The notes beneath the pieces were generated by a model that was given only the letters and a program-made list of their open reading frames with translations, made no database searches and was not told where the DNA came from. A stretch of DNA of 64,000 nt, from positions 620,001 through 684,000 of the forward strand of contig JASJZH010000001.1 in the NCBI GenBank assembly GCA_037178975.1, written 5' to 3'. Origin of the DNA: Oscheius tipulae. Taxonomy: Eukaryota; Nematoda; Chromadorea; Rhabditida; Rhabditidae. The number at the start of each line of letters is the position of its first letter. The first letter of the stretch is position 1. The position numbers and the translations under genes are program-made. Positions 32,154-44,981 of the stretch are shown piece after piece.

Positions 32154-35100
32154 ATGGTCTTTCCACTACGGGTTCTACTAGTCATTTTGGTAGCTGTATT
32201 CTCAAGTAGTTGGTCTTTGAATGTGGCCCTTATCCCGTCGTCTGGATGCTACAGGTTGGTGACTGACAGTGACAGTCAACTTTTCAGTCACGACGTCATG
32301 ATGAAGCAAGTCGGTCAAGAATTCGGCTCCTCTGACAACGTGACCTGGATCCAAGCCTACCTTTACGAATTCGGTTTTGGAGAGATCAGTCTCCCAGAAA
32401 ATTGGGACCGAATAAGTCTATGGGGAGTAGACGATGACGGGAAGAGACTGATGGAGCAGGCCGGAAATCTTCTTTGGGAACAGAACGTCCCAACTGACTT
32501 TGATCGACCTTGGGATTTGCGCGGGAGTCTGCATTTTATCAAGTAAGGAGACAGAGATATAGGAAGGAAGACTTTTCTATACAGGATTCTGGAGCGCCAT
32601 CAGAACTACTGTGAGAAGATGCTACTGGACCAGAGATTTGTTCAGTACATGAAGACGGTTCAAACAGATGTCGTGGTGCTTGACCACTTCTTGCAGGTAG
32701 GATACGAGTCTATGATCTGAACCTCGTCCTACATCTCGTTCAATATACTGGTTTGGCTCATACTTATACTCTGTAACTATGCCAGACTCTTGACTATCAT
32801 ACTCTGACTCTTCCAATGCTCATGCTCAGTATCCCTAAGTAAACTCACCCCTGTATCAGTTTCCCGCTACTGATCCAAAAAAGTACTCGTATTCTCTCTC
32901 ACACTCTCTGACTTTGACTCTTGATTGGTGTATCTGTATCTCTAGACTCTTTCTAATTCAGCCAGTTCTTGACGCTCCTCTGCTGTCTCTGTAATAGAGA
33001 CTCAGTTAGAAAGACAGTATGAGAGTTATAGTCGGTTCTCTGTATTTTCCAGACCATTAGTCGAGACCAGTAAACAAAAAAGAACCATATACTCTGTCTC
33101 TCTATCTCTCTAACTGTAACCAGTTCCCCAATTGGTGTACTTTTTACACGCTCGTAACACGCATCAAATTTGTTTCTTCAAGGGAGAACCCGTCCGATTA
33201 CGTCAAATAGGCGCGTGTCTCTTTATTTCAGACAAAGGTCAATGAGTCTTGGGAAACTAACAGTAACTTTCAGGAGTGCATGGGTGGTCTCTCGCATCTT
33301 CTCAATGCTTCAGTGGTCCAGTTCTCGAATTGGCCAATAGCCGATGGATATATCACTTCGTTGAATGTCCCAGCCAATCCGAGTGCTACTCCGAAGACAG
33401 GAACACCGTTCTCTGGACTAGGGATGACTTTTTTGGAGAGAGTCTCGAATGTTCTATTCCACAATATTATTGTGGTGGCCAGAGTCGTACAAGTGCTCAT
33501 TCTGGACGGACTCTTCGCCAGACATGGGTATCCAGAGGTTGGTAGACTGCCACTGTCACTGTCATTTCAGGTCCGTATCCTCCAAACCGAGGCTGACAGA
33601 GTCATCCATGCCGGCCGCTCAGAATTCCTCTTTGACGTGGTACGCCCCATCAGCAACAGGGTCAAGCATTTTGGTGGAGCTAGCATGTAATACTCTCTCA
33701 TTCCTCGTTCAAATATTTGTTTCAGTGATCCAAAAGACTTTGTCATAGCACTTCCCAAGACGGATGCTCCTCTGCAGGTAAGAGGAGGTGTCAAAATTTA
33801 CTTGGACAAGGGTATTAGCGTAGCTAATAGTACTGTAAGGAATTGTACTCTATGTGAAAAGGTTTGTGAAGAGACAATAATGGAGAGTCACATTCAGTAC
33901 AGGTAGGTAGAGACAGACAGAGAGACAGTAGCCCGTTAAGATCCGATATCTATACCGGTCTCTCCAGTCACGAGGTGAAGCAACGCTTCACTGCTGTCCA
34001 GTCCAAATTCCCTGGAATTGATTGGGAGACGATCAACCAGAACAACTTCATTCTCGTCAGCTTTGGCAGTGTTGCCAAAGTCGAGAACATGCCTCTGCCT
34101 CTCCTTCGTCTCCTTCTAGCCACCTTCCAAAGGTCGCACCACGAAATTCTCTGGCAGACAAATTCGGATATGGCGCCAATTTTACAGAAGAACAACATCA
34201 GTCTTCCGCAAAATACGAGGATTGTCAGCTGGGCTCCGATCAAGGAACTCTTGGGTGGGATTTTTGGAATTCCGTAGTCCAAACAGTCTATTGCAGCCCA
34301 TCCAAACCTACAGTATATTGTCTGTCATGGAGGCATCAACACAGTGAATGAGCTTCTTCTTTTTGGAGTTCCTGTAGTCGGAGTCCCGCTTCAGGTATGC
34401 TTCCAAACTCTTGACTCATTTTTCCGGTAGTTCTGTGGTTCCTTTGAGTTCGTCTATGATTTCTGAATTAATTTACCTAGACTCTTGGATCATACCTATG
34501 TAGTTGTCCTGTAATTATGACAGAGAGTAACAAAGAACAGTGAAAGTCTATGGAGTGTCTGAGTACTAAACTTATTCCATTACGGTGCTCAAATCTTGAT
34601 TCAACCCTACTGGTCTGTCCCGTAGTGCTCGCGGAGAAGGACAGAGCATAGTGAAAGACGGTCTACAGCTTTTGACTCATCTTAACCAAAATTTCCAGTA
34701 GTTCTGATAGAAACAAAGTCTGAGGGAAGACAACCTCTTATAGAATAGAATAGAATAGAATATTCATTTGTCCAGATGGATCAAACATTGGTTATATACA
34801 ATATGATGGGGAAAAAAATAGGGGAGTAGCAGAGGGTTTCAGGAATTTTCTTACAGGAATAATATAGTTTGAAACACTCGAGGCTGTGCTTACATACCGG
34901 GACGTCTAGTAGAAACTCTGCTGTGAGAGCTAGGCTCCAATCACACCTAACTGGGTCGCAGAGAATCTACCCCCCTGCCGTAGTAGGTGCGCTATGAATT
35001 TATCGACATACGTGATACTGGTCTTCTTCCAGAACAGAGGTAGAGGTCGTAAACCATTTACCCTTCAGAGCTGCGCTCCACCCTTTCTACGTGGGACAGG

Positions 35101-38100
35101 GACTATATATTAACCAAGAATTTCCTGTAAACCATGCTAAGGTGGGGGGTTTGAGAAGGGGAGATATCACAGGAAGGTCTTCTTAATCCCTGATAGTCCT
35201 TGATAAAACTTCTGAATGGAGAATTGCGTACTGGACTAAACCAGCACGCCCTGAAACTATCCTCAAAGAAATATCATTCTCTTCTACAAGCCGTGATATT
35301 CTGTAAGTACAGGAATATTTGTATTTTGAAGTGGACCTAACTGAGACCCTTTTAGGTAAAAGTTTGAACTGGGATGTACGTCCATTTGTAGGACATAAGA
35401 TGAACAGATTAGATAATAGAGTATGACTTACACCTAAAAGTATTTTTCGAGCAAAAAGGAGGTCATTGACTAGTCTTCTAGTCTGAAGAGGGCAAAGTTT
35501 AAAGCTACATAGGCGAGAATCATAACTTGGCATATCTCTATATGACGCACCATGATGGTTTTTCAGCCAAAGAATTCGTGAAAAATCTCTCTGAACTTTT
35601 TCTATTGCGTTTACATCTTTTTTCAGATGAGGGCACCAAATTAAAGAACCAAATTCTAATCTTGATCTAACATAAGTAACAAAGAGCTTAGTTAGCAACT
35701 TTGGATCATTGGTTAGAAATATTCTGAAGATTCTAAACATAGCTATATTTGCAGATTTAACCATATGAACATACTGGGGTCTGAATGATAACGAACTATC
35801 ATAACGTATTCCTAAATCGCGTACAGAATCTCTACTCTGGATGAGAAAACCATTTACATGATACAGATGCTTGAGGTTTTTAGAACCCAGATGCAAAACG
35901 AAAGTTTTGTTTTCAGCAATTTTCAGTTTTACCTTACTAAAGAACAAAACTATGCTATCTATGGACCTCTGAAGTAAGGAGCTATACTCCAAACTACTTT
36001 TTTCATCGTATGACATATAAAGTTTAACATCATCCGCAAATTGAGTAAGCTTTACCTCACGTGGTAGGTTTGAGAATCGTATGATGTTTGCTACATAGAG
36101 ATTGAATAGAATAGGACCAATAACACTCCCTTGAGGAACACCGGATTTTATAGAAAGCCAATCACTAAAGGAAGTGTTAAACTTAACACAAAACAAACGA
36201 TCAGTCAAGAAGGATTTTAGCCAATTGAATAGATTTCCTCTGATTCCATAGGTTTTCAATAATTCAAGGAGAATAGTGTGGTTTACTGTGTCGAAAGCCT
36301 TCATAACATCAAAGTACACCACATCTACTGACTTTTTAGAACTCAGTTCATACTGCCAATCGGCGATATCAGCGCACAACGCATTGTCAATGCCACTATT
36401 GGCCCTAAACCCAAACTGTTGCCTAGGAATGATATTGTTAGCTCTGACCCATTTGTCAATGTGTCTTTTAACTATTTTTTCCATTAACTTACAGGACGTA
36501 GACGTTATAGATATTGGTCTAAAGTCATTTACGTGATTGGCTGAACTGGTTTTAGGAATAGCTGTAACTATTGCTTTTTTCCAAATCAAGGGTACTTGAG
36601 CTAGGCGTAGGGAAAAGTTAAAAATATGTGCAAGAGGGACTGCGAGATTATTAAGACATTTTTTGAATACAATCTGTGGTATTTTATCGGCAGTGACAGA
36701 ACAGCTAGACTTTAGGGATCTACTTTCACCAATAATGTCGAAGGGGAAAATAGTGAAAGTAGAAAGAATTTGACCACTGAAGTGGCCAACATTAGTTTCT
36801 GGTGTGCGATCATCACAGAAAACCGACTCAAAATACGAGGCAAAAGCGTTAGCAATATTGTCATCCTTACGATAGGCTGTACCCTCGGAAGAGATAATCA
36901 ATGATTTAGCCTTAGAAGCAAGTTTTACTTTTACGTACTGGTAAAGAGCTTTACCATGGAGATTTATTAAAACCTTATCTTGTTACTTAACAGAATAATT
37001 ATACATAGCTTTAGTCAGCTTATGACTGACCCTCAAGTAAGCATCACCAAGATGTGGTGTAGTCTCATTAAAAAGTCGGTCTCTTTTATAGAGCAATCTC
37101 CTAATATGGACAGGTAGGGTCTTAAGGGGGTCTTTTTTGAAACATATAGGCGTAAATCTATCTACTATGCATGTCACAATCGCACTAAACTTTGAATACA
37201 ACTCATCGACATCTCTAAAACCTGAGAGTGAAGTTTCCCAATCAATAATAGAAAGTTCGTTGTTTATACTGTCGAAATCTGCCCTTTTATAATTAGCAAA
37301 GGGAAGGTCAATACCAGTCAATTCAGAAGACAAAACCACGTCAAATTTTATGACGCAATGATCAGAATTTCCAATCGGGGCTAATTTTGTAGTATTAGAA
37401 ACTACACAGTCTTCCGACGAACAAATCCAGTCAAGAATATTATTATTACACGTAACGAAGTCTACGTTATTTTTTAAGATCAGGTTATTCAATAGATCGT
37501 AATAAACTAAGGCCCTAGGATGTCCTATGGGAATATTAAAATCACCAAGAACTACAGTAGAGGAAGGCCCACAACTAACCATGTCTTGAATGAATTCAAT
37601 AAGATTGTCACAATCGATAACTTTCGTATTAGGAGGCCTATAGACCAAAACTAATCGAATTCTCCTTAAATTGACAAAAAGATCAATTACCAAGACATTA
37701 CACGTCTCTTTAAGTGTTTTTACCACCGTGTACGAAATAAGATCTTTCACTAGAAAAAGAACACCACCCCCTGTGGTATTACGATCACACCTAACCACAG
37801 AATACGGCAAATCCTCTATAACTAAACCGTCAGAAACATGACTCGATAACCATGTTTCAGTTACTGCTATTACATCACTTTTGTGATGTGCTATCATGTT
37901 ACGAAAACTATCAAATTTGTTTTTTAAACTACGAGCATTTAAATAAAGGCAGTTAAGATTACATTGAGAAGCAGAAGTTATCAATGGTTTAAAGATTTTT
38001 TTACTAACCTGCTGATAGTTGTCTCTCCTTCCTCGACGCTTCGTTACGTTGGCATAGGTCTGTTTGTTAGTGATCTGCTTGTTCCATTTGTTCTTGACCT

Positions 38101-40068
38101 CGTCAAACACCTCGTCAGTCAAGATGAACTCCTCCTTGGTCCTTTTGTTGACAATTTTTCCTTCGTTGTAGTTGATGAACAGCTCCATCTTTGTCGTTCC
38201 ATTAATAGCCAAGTTTGTCCTCTTTAGTCGAAGGGCGAATCCTTTGATACGATCATTGAGCGAGAGAGAGGGACGAATAAAGGTTCCCGATAGGTCAAAG
38301 TCCGGATGAAGATTTCCAAACAACTTCCTACCTTCATTTTTAGCCTGTTTGGCACAGATGCGAATCCTAGCCAGGACCTCCCTTTGTAAGGAAGAGGAGG
38401 GAAGAACGAGTTTGAGCAATCTAGAACCACCATTAGAGCCAACCTTACCCATTCTGTAGAAGGAGGTCACTTGGAAGGGAAGATTGAGACTGTTGAAGAT
38501 GTACCCAAGACGATTCCTATCCTCTTCGTACTGAAGTTGCGCGGTCTTGTTTGTATCTTCTTTGAAACCACTTATGACAAGGGAGCGACGTCTCTCGATC
38601 TGCTCGAATGTTTCCTCTTTCTTTTCCATAACAATCTGTGTTGCAGTTGTTTTTACATCAGGAGTATCCGGCAGAAGAACCATCAATGCAGAACAAATGA
38701 CCATGAAGGCTGCAGCGTAGTCACCGTTGAACTCCTTGCAGAATTTTTTAAGATCCTCTTTTGACTTGATTTCCGGTGTGGCTGGTTTGGTAGCGACACC
38801 TGGGTCCCTTGTAGTAGTAGAAGCGTTCTCTTTTGTGAAGCGATTTTCGGTAGCAACCATAATTTATGGAAACAGAACAAAGATGAAATGAATTGGCTCT
38901 TATCGTTACATTCCAGGGTGATCAAGGCTCAAATCTTCGTCGACTAGGTGACCTCGGAGCAGCTGAAATCGTTTCGACTGTTCGGTTGAAGGAAGGCGAT
39001 CTGGAATTGGCTATGAAGAGAATGGAAGCCAATTTGGGCAGGTATGTCCTATCTCTGTCTCTCTGTCCTTCTATCTCATTGTCTCTCTGACTCTCTGTCT
39101 CCATCTCTCTCTCTCACAAATGAAACCCCCAAGCTTAAGTTGGACTTTGATATTGGGTATAATGTTATTCGATAGCCCTGGCATGGATATTACGGGATAC
39201 ATTGCCAAATTTGCTTAATCCCTTTCTACTCCGAGATATGACGTGTTGAAGTTGCTGCTTCCTCTAGCGTCGCGGCACTAAATGCGCGCGCTCGAACCTG
39301 ATGAGACTGAGCTGAATTCGAAAATATGGCAGCGTGGTATGGTAGAATATGGTAGCAGACCCATGACAAATTGCTCGTGGGTTCGGATCCATTTTCTATT
39401 TCTCATTTTCGTTTTTTGTCTTTTGCTCTTTTTCTCGTTTTCTTCAGTTTTTATGACATGAAAAGCATAGAAAAGCACCAATCAGTTGTACAAACAACAT
39501 TTGGCGGTTTTTTTGATCAATGACTATGGTCTGGTTATCATTGGTCAACTCCACCGCTCCGCTGCGCTTACCACTGGGCCTTGCTGTCATATTAACGGAT
39601 CCAGCTCAGTCTTATCAGATTCGAGTGCACGCATTTAGTGCCGCGACGCTAGGGGAAGCTGCATCTTTAACACGTCATATTTCGGAGTAGGAAGCTAATT
39701 CGGCAATGTATCCCATGCCATGAGTTATTGAATGACACTATACCCAATATCAAAGTCCAATTTAAATTGGGAGGCTCCCCTTGTTAGTCTCTGTGTCTCT
39801 GTGTCTCTCGTCTCTCTATCTCTCATTCCCCTTGTGAGCTGTCTGTTTCAGCTACTGGCAAAGAGCGAGTAGACTCTCCTCCATGGTCAGACACTACCGA
39901 ACGCTGCACCAAAATGACCAACGGTTCTGGCTTAACTGGGCGGCCAGAAATGGCCGTAAAATGAAGGAGAGAAACATCATGCGAATGCAGTACATTGGAG
40001 ATGAGGAAAACGGTTTCTGGCTTGCGATCGGTCTCGTCTTGGCTACGGTTTTTGTCTTGTTTTACTGA
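32154..40068 (+). CDS. UDP-glycosyltransferase interrupted by a retrotransposon-bearing intron
   Basis: GT1-family enzyme that transfers sugar from UDP-sugar to lipophilic acceptors in the ER lumen. Exons: 32154-32254, 32288-32542, 32585-32696, 33274-33537, 33571-33686, 33726-33902, 33968-34254, 34297-34394, 38917-39041, 39852-40068; 1752 nt, 583 residues. A signal peptide (VLLVILVAVFSSSWS) is followed by SSGCYSHDVM, carrying the usual catalytic His. The C-domain shows ILVSFGSVAKVENMP, a PNLQYIVCHGGINTVNE signature, VGVPLQGDQGSN, and a final membrane helix (FWLAIGLVLATVFVLF). The frame is intact although intron 8 is 4522 nt and carries an antisense LINE, and intron 9 carries a foldback repeat. 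Two introns are only 33 nt. AATAAA at 40083-40088. Confidence 0.9.
34741..38876 (-). mobile_element. CR1-like non-LTR retrotransposon, near full length
   Basis: Lies antisense in UGT intron 8. The minus strand carries the coding part (38860 to 35183), then about 440 nt of 3' UTR, and ends in tandem TTCTA pentamers (about 34741-34765), as CR1-clade elements end in short repeats instead of poly-A. The 5' UTR is very short, or the element is slightly 5' truncated. Exact ends and target-site duplications could not be fixed. Confidence 0.85.
35183..38860 (-). pseudogene. LINE polyprotein: ORF1-like region, endonuclease and reverse transcriptase, one in-frame stop
   Basis: One continuous frame of about 1,226 codons is interrupted only by TAA at 36983-36985. 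The N-terminal part has an ORF1-like RNA-binding segment (RRRSLVISGFKED, YRMGKVGSNGGSRLLKLVLP). Then comes an apurinic endonuclease (YLNARSLKNKFDSFR, VIAVTETWLS, VVLGDFNIP, and SDHCVIKF with the catalytic His). The reverse transcriptase follows, with PISITSTSCKLMEKI, SGVPQGSVIGPILF and the catalytic TQFADDVKLY. The fusion of ORF1-like and EN/RT parts in one frame is notable. Frame and motifs are otherwise intact, so the copy is young. Confidence 0.85.
39127..39776. repeat. Foldback (MITE-like) element in the last UGT intron
   Basis: Two inverted arms of about 170-185 nt, 39127-39313 and 39602-39776, share stretches such as TTGGACTTTGATATTGGGTA and TAGCGTCGCGGCACTAAATG with scattered mismatches. 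The 290-nt centre has no coding frame. A DNA transposon-derived foldback element is the likely origin. Confidence 0.8.
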
Positions 40069-40082
40069 CTGAGTACGGGTTC

Positions 40083-40088
40083 AATAAA
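40083..40088 (+). terminator. Polyadenylation signal of the UGT gene
   Basis: AATAAA 15 nt after the TGA stop. Confidence 0.7.
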
Positions 40089-41037
40089 CTATGATTCTCC
40101 AGTCGTAAATATACCGCTCCTTTTCGATGCGCGCGGAAGTTTTCGGCTAACGTTACTAGGGTAATTTTGTGTCCCTAAATCGATTAAACACATTTACAAC
40201 CCTAGAAAATGGGTGATAACGTTAGAAAAATGCAAAAATCCGATTTTCGTGCAGTACGCAATAGTGTGTCAAAATCGAGCCGGGATGCCTGTTATAAATA
40301 GTACTACCAAAAGGGTAAGTATTGGTTCGCACTTTTTGTTCAAAAGGACTAAAGGCTGTTTCACAATTAATGCTTCCGCCCCCAGCCAATCATTTTCTAC
40401 CCATTGTCAGTTTGTACCTTTTTCTGTTCTTCCCCTGAAATTTCCCACGACTACGAATTCAAACATCCCGGGTTCAAACCTCACTTCGCAAAACGTTTTT
40501 GCCTTGTCAGAAAACACTGTAAAAATGTCAGAAGGGACATACCTCTTTACTTTCCAGTCAATATACCATGTTAAGCTACGTTAGACCCTACCAGTTACTT
40601 GACTACCTACTATCTCTTATGTTTCAGTTCCAAAGAGAACTTTCTCACATTTCTGCTTCTACCTATCGGGCTTGACTACCTACTAAACTTGATCTGATCC
40701 TGTTATCGACTGACTTCTTCGCAGTCTCTTGACCACTTTGGTACAGAATCATAAGTGATCTTCGTGACCGACTTATCATCAATCCTGATACGGGCAGATC
40801 GGTCTACTTGACTCTTTTCCCAACCATCTATTTCTTCAACCTCAACGACTCATACCCGGTCACTCGACTACCTACCATCTCTCTCGGTTCAGACCTTGCT
40901 CTGACTGTCCTCCAGATCAATACTTCCAGTGACTTCACTACTGTTTTCTGGCTGTTTTTCGACGAAAAAATAAGCCTAAATAAGTGTTTATTCGTCTTGG
41001 ACAAAATGACAAAATATACAAAACACATATGAGGGGT
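40089..41037. other. Intergenic spacer between UGT and CDT1
   Basis: No gene supported. The sequence TTGACTACCTAC recurs imperfectly near 40597, 40671 and 40863. A minus-strand AATAAA for CDT1 lies at about 40986-40991. Confidence 0.5.
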
Positions 41038-44000
41038 CTATCTACTCGTGATACTGAAAGTCGACGGTCTAGATGTGGCCTCGAAGGCTGTCTTGATGGC
41101 CCGGCGGATGTCCTCATGAGCTGTTTGTTCAATCTAAAAAAATTTGCTTTACAAATGAGCCAAATACCTGTAGATACTTGCTTGAGGCCACTTCGGCTAT
41201 CCGGGCGTGGTTCGGGGCTGTGACACACAGATATTCCAGGCATGAAAGCAACTCGGTCTTCGTTCTTTTTGTGCTGTATTCGAGCTTCTCGAGGGCGAGC
41301 TGGAGCTGCATTGAGCGACAGTTCTTCTGCACGTACATGCTCAGGAGGGGACGAATCAGTTTCGAGTGAAGAAGTTCGAGGAGATGATAGCAACGCTCAG
41401 CTTCGGGGTCTCGCTGTGATTCGGCGGCCTTTTTCACAGCTTCTTTTGCTCGTATCTGGAAAAAATACTCTCACGCTGTCACTATCACTTTCACTGTCAC
41501 TTACTGGCACTAACACTGTCACACTCAGACTGTCTCGTCAGTGTCTTTCACTCTCTGTCCTTACTGTCACTCTCACCGTCGCTGTTACTGTCCCTGTATG
41601 TCTCGGTCACTGCCTCTCAGTTTCATAGCTGGTTCAATATTCTCTTGTCACATTGACTTCTCACTTCGTCTTTACCATCGAAACACTGTCTCTATCACTC
41701 TCTCCTTTGATTATCACCCACTTTCTGTGTCGTTGACTCTCACGCTTTGTTCCGGTCTATACCGATCTGTCAGGCTCTGTCATGCCACACTTACAATATA
41801 CGAGCTCCTCCCAGACAGGACATGTCTCCTTTCTATTGATCTTTTTGTGCACTCTCAGCTTGTCACTCTCGAAAACCATATTCCCAGCCAGTTTGTCGCT
41901 ATGTCTCTGTCATCATTATGAAGCAATCTCTCTCGGTGACCTGATCAGATTATAGAGCAGAACCCAGAGTTTTAGGAGAACCTGTCTAGTTGTCCTGTCA
42001 TTAATACTGTCAATTTATTTTTGATCTGTCTGTTCTGGTCGTTCTGTCAACGCTCCTGTCAGCTTTTCCTACTTTTCATCTCTCTATCAACCTGTTCAGT
42101 TCACTAACTACCACTCTGTCATCTGTCAACACAAACGTACCCTTTCCAGCAGCGACCTGGCTCCGGCCGGCTTCGCGGCCTGAATCTGGGCGAATTTTTT
42201 CGGACTCAGTGGAATGTTTCGGCTTGTCGAGGTCTCCTCTCCAGCCGCCAGCTCCTTTAGCGCCACATCCACAGCCGTCTCCGGCTCCCGCAGCGAGCTC
42301 ATAAACTCTTCGACATTCTTGAAGGCGACCTCTTTTCTCGGGGGCTCCGGTAGGGCGGCTGGCTCAATGTCCACGCATTCGGCGTCGAGTTTGGCCAGGA
42401 AGGAGGGATGGAAGCGTCGGACCGGGCCTATTTTTTCTAAAAAAAAAGATTGTAATTTTGGGCGGAAAAACAAGAAATAACAAACCTCCAAGCTTCTCCA
42501 TAAACTTTTCATGGCATTTCTGGACGCGTTCGGCTAGCAGATGGTACATGATGTACTTGCGGTTCATGATGCGCCAGCCCTCGAGTTTGGAGCGCAGGTC
42601 GAGCTCGGCTTCCCTGAAAACGAGGGGGAATTATTGTAGGAAATGGACATAGGCTATAAATCCGGACATGGCCTTAAAGTGAGCCTTAGGCGCTTCTAGT
42701 TGTACAAGAGATTGAAAAGTTAAAAAATGTCATCTTCGAACCGAAAAAGCAATTCTAGATACGAATTCAGACTATTATTAAAGTAAAGTTTTCTTACAGA
42801 ATGGCAGGTTATAGCTGGCAAGTCAACCTAATCACTTGACACGACGAGTCAGTTCTTCATGCTTTTTTGCACTAGTCGACGGCGTGTATTCGTTCAAAAT
42901 CACAAGAGAAGGGTTTTAGTTGGCCGCGGGATATCGAAACGAGGTAGGTGCCATTCGAAAGGGCATTGAAAATGATGGTTTTTCCCAAATTTTCAGCTGC
43001 GGAATGGATGTCTGCTGTCCTCTGGAGCTTTTCCCGTTTCCAGATGGGCTGAATTTGCGCTCTTGGAGATGGATATCCAGTGCTTCTTTCAGAGCTCTAC
43101 ACCACTGAATAGCTCCAGAAGACTGCAGACATGCATTCCGCAGCTGAAAATTTGGGCAAAACCATCGTTTTCAATGCCCTTTCGAATGGCACCTACCTCG
43201 TTTCGATATCCCGCGGCCAACTAAAACCCTTCCCTAGTTAGTTACTGTATTCGAATACTCTATTGTCCCTGGAAGCGATCTCTAGAAAATTTTGTTGCTA
43301 AAACCGTGATCATCCGGTCAACATTGATAGAGAAAGCGTACCTAGCCTCCGGCTGAGCAATCTTCTTTCTCGGACTCTTCATTGGTGACAAGCAGTGGCC
43401 CGGGAGGACTTTTGGCAGCGGTTCTTCCATCAGAGCCTTCTTGGGCGACTCCGGGCGCATGTACTCGCTCAAATCTTAAATTTTTTTTCATATTTTTCAA
43501 AGGTTAAGAGCCCACCATCGACCAAATTGGGCTCCAGAACGAGGTCAAAGCGACCGATGAGCTGTCCAGCTAGATTCCTCTGCTCCTCCAGGCGCAAATT
43601 GTAGCTTTTTGGGTAGAGGGCCATGATTTGGGCTAAGGTTTTCCTGCCGAATTCCTTCTTCGTATTCTTCTGGACATTCTTGAAGATTTCCGTCGCCTCA
43701 CAGCGACTTCCGCGGCCCGTGAAAATCGAAACAATCTGGAAATTTCATCAAATATTTAAGAAAAGTGGTAAGAACTGACCCTATCGCAGCAGTGGAACTT
43801 CTCGAGCAGATTCTGGTACTTGTGGGGCAGCTCGACCTCGTTGTTGTTCTTCACGACGTCGAAGAGCCTCGCGGTGTGACCCTTCTCGAAGAGATGACGT
43901 TTGGACAGCTCGACGGCTACTTCTTCCTCTGTGCGCTCTTTGGCCGGGGTGGTGTGCGAGGGAAGAACAAATTCGGGCACGGGTTCAGTGTTTGAGAGCT

Positions 44001-44981
44001 GAAAATGAGGGAATGTTGTATTTACTTGATCAAAACTCTTCCAGCTCTTTGAAAAAATAGTAAAAAGCTCAAAGGCGTACCGGTTTCTTCCCAACCTTGA
44101 TGGCTGTCGGTCGTTTCGTAGGCGAAATAAAGACGGGAGCCATTTTTTTCGGTGAAAGCGGCAGTCCAGCTGCCTTGGTCGGCGATTTCAGCAGTTCCAC
44201 GTGCTGCTCGACCCTTTTTGCCTTGTTCGTGCTCATCTGCTCGTGAATCTTCGCCAAGCTCGGGTTCTTGGCCGCCAGTCGCTCCATTAGATTCACTTTC
44301 GTCTTCTTCGGCTCGGCTGGCTTCTCCTCTACACATTATTTGCATTTTTTCGATAGGAAAATAAACTAACTGAGGCCGAAGGGCAGTGCCGGGACCTCGG
44401 GCTCTGCATTGGAGAAGAGACGGCGGACGGCTGGCTTTTCTTCGCGTGGAGGCGAACTCGGAGGGGTCGGAGTCTTGCGGGGACGTCGAGGAGGCGACTC
44501 CAGAGGCGAAATTGGAGGAATGGAGGCTTCTTTTTCTGTCTGAAAGTCTTTTAGCAAGCTCTTCGGTCAGTCGAAAGGCCAAAAATTCATAATATTCGGT
44601 GTGGCCCTACTTGGACATTCATTCAATGCTTCCCTACCTTTTCAGCGGCTCTTTCCACCTCCTTCACTACAATCTGCTCCTTCTTGACCCGTTTCGTCGT
44701 TTTCGTAGCCGTCTTCGGCTTGCTTACCGGCTAAAATACGTACTTTACCTAGAAGAATGGCTACAAACCTTAACATCTTCGATCACGGCTTCTTTCAGCG
44801 ATTTTGATGGAGCCGAGGTGCCTTTTCTGGTGGCCTAAAAGTATAATTTTAGTTTTCTTGAGATAAAAACGGTTGTAGGTGCTGAAAAAAGGTGCTAACA
44901 GACCTTGAAAGTTTCGGTAATCCGTGCCTGGACTTCTTCCTGTACCGGCTGTCTCGCTCTTGATCTTGTACGAGTGGACAT
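41038..44981 (-). CDS. cdt-1: DNA replication licensing factor CDT1
   Basis: Loads the MCM2-7 helicase at origins with ORC and CDC6, and is inhibited by geminin and by CUL4-dependent destruction. Twelve exons from 44904-44981 down to 41038-41133 sum to 2034 nt (677 residues). The N-terminal 250 residues are basic, Ser/Pro-rich and hold many SP/TP sites (PPISPLESPP, LLKSPTKAAG, LPLSPKK). The geminin-binding winged helix starts ELPHKYQNLLEKFHCCDRIV and includes KKEFGRKTLAQIMALYPKSY. The middle has FHPSFLAKLDAECVDIEPAA followed by LPEPPRK, diagnostic of CDT1, and the C-terminal MCM-binding domain begins SLLERIRAKEAVKKA. Start chosen at the Met after a GCAG acceptor. Intron 8 carries a foldback element. 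Confidence 0.92.
42909..43231. repeat. Foldback (MITE-like) element with 120-nt arms
   Basis: Left arm 42909-43028 and right arm 43112-43231 are the same length and nearly perfect inverted copies (AAGGGTTTTAGTTGGCCGCG at the outer end, CTCTGGAGC type at the inner end) around an 83-nt centre. It lies in CDT1 intron 8. A related single arm occurs at 29014-29130. No target-site duplication is obvious. Confidence 0.85.

Noticed and set aside
40450-40500. B-box-like GGGTTCAAACCTC as a tRNA
   Set aside because: No A box or stems at the proper distance.
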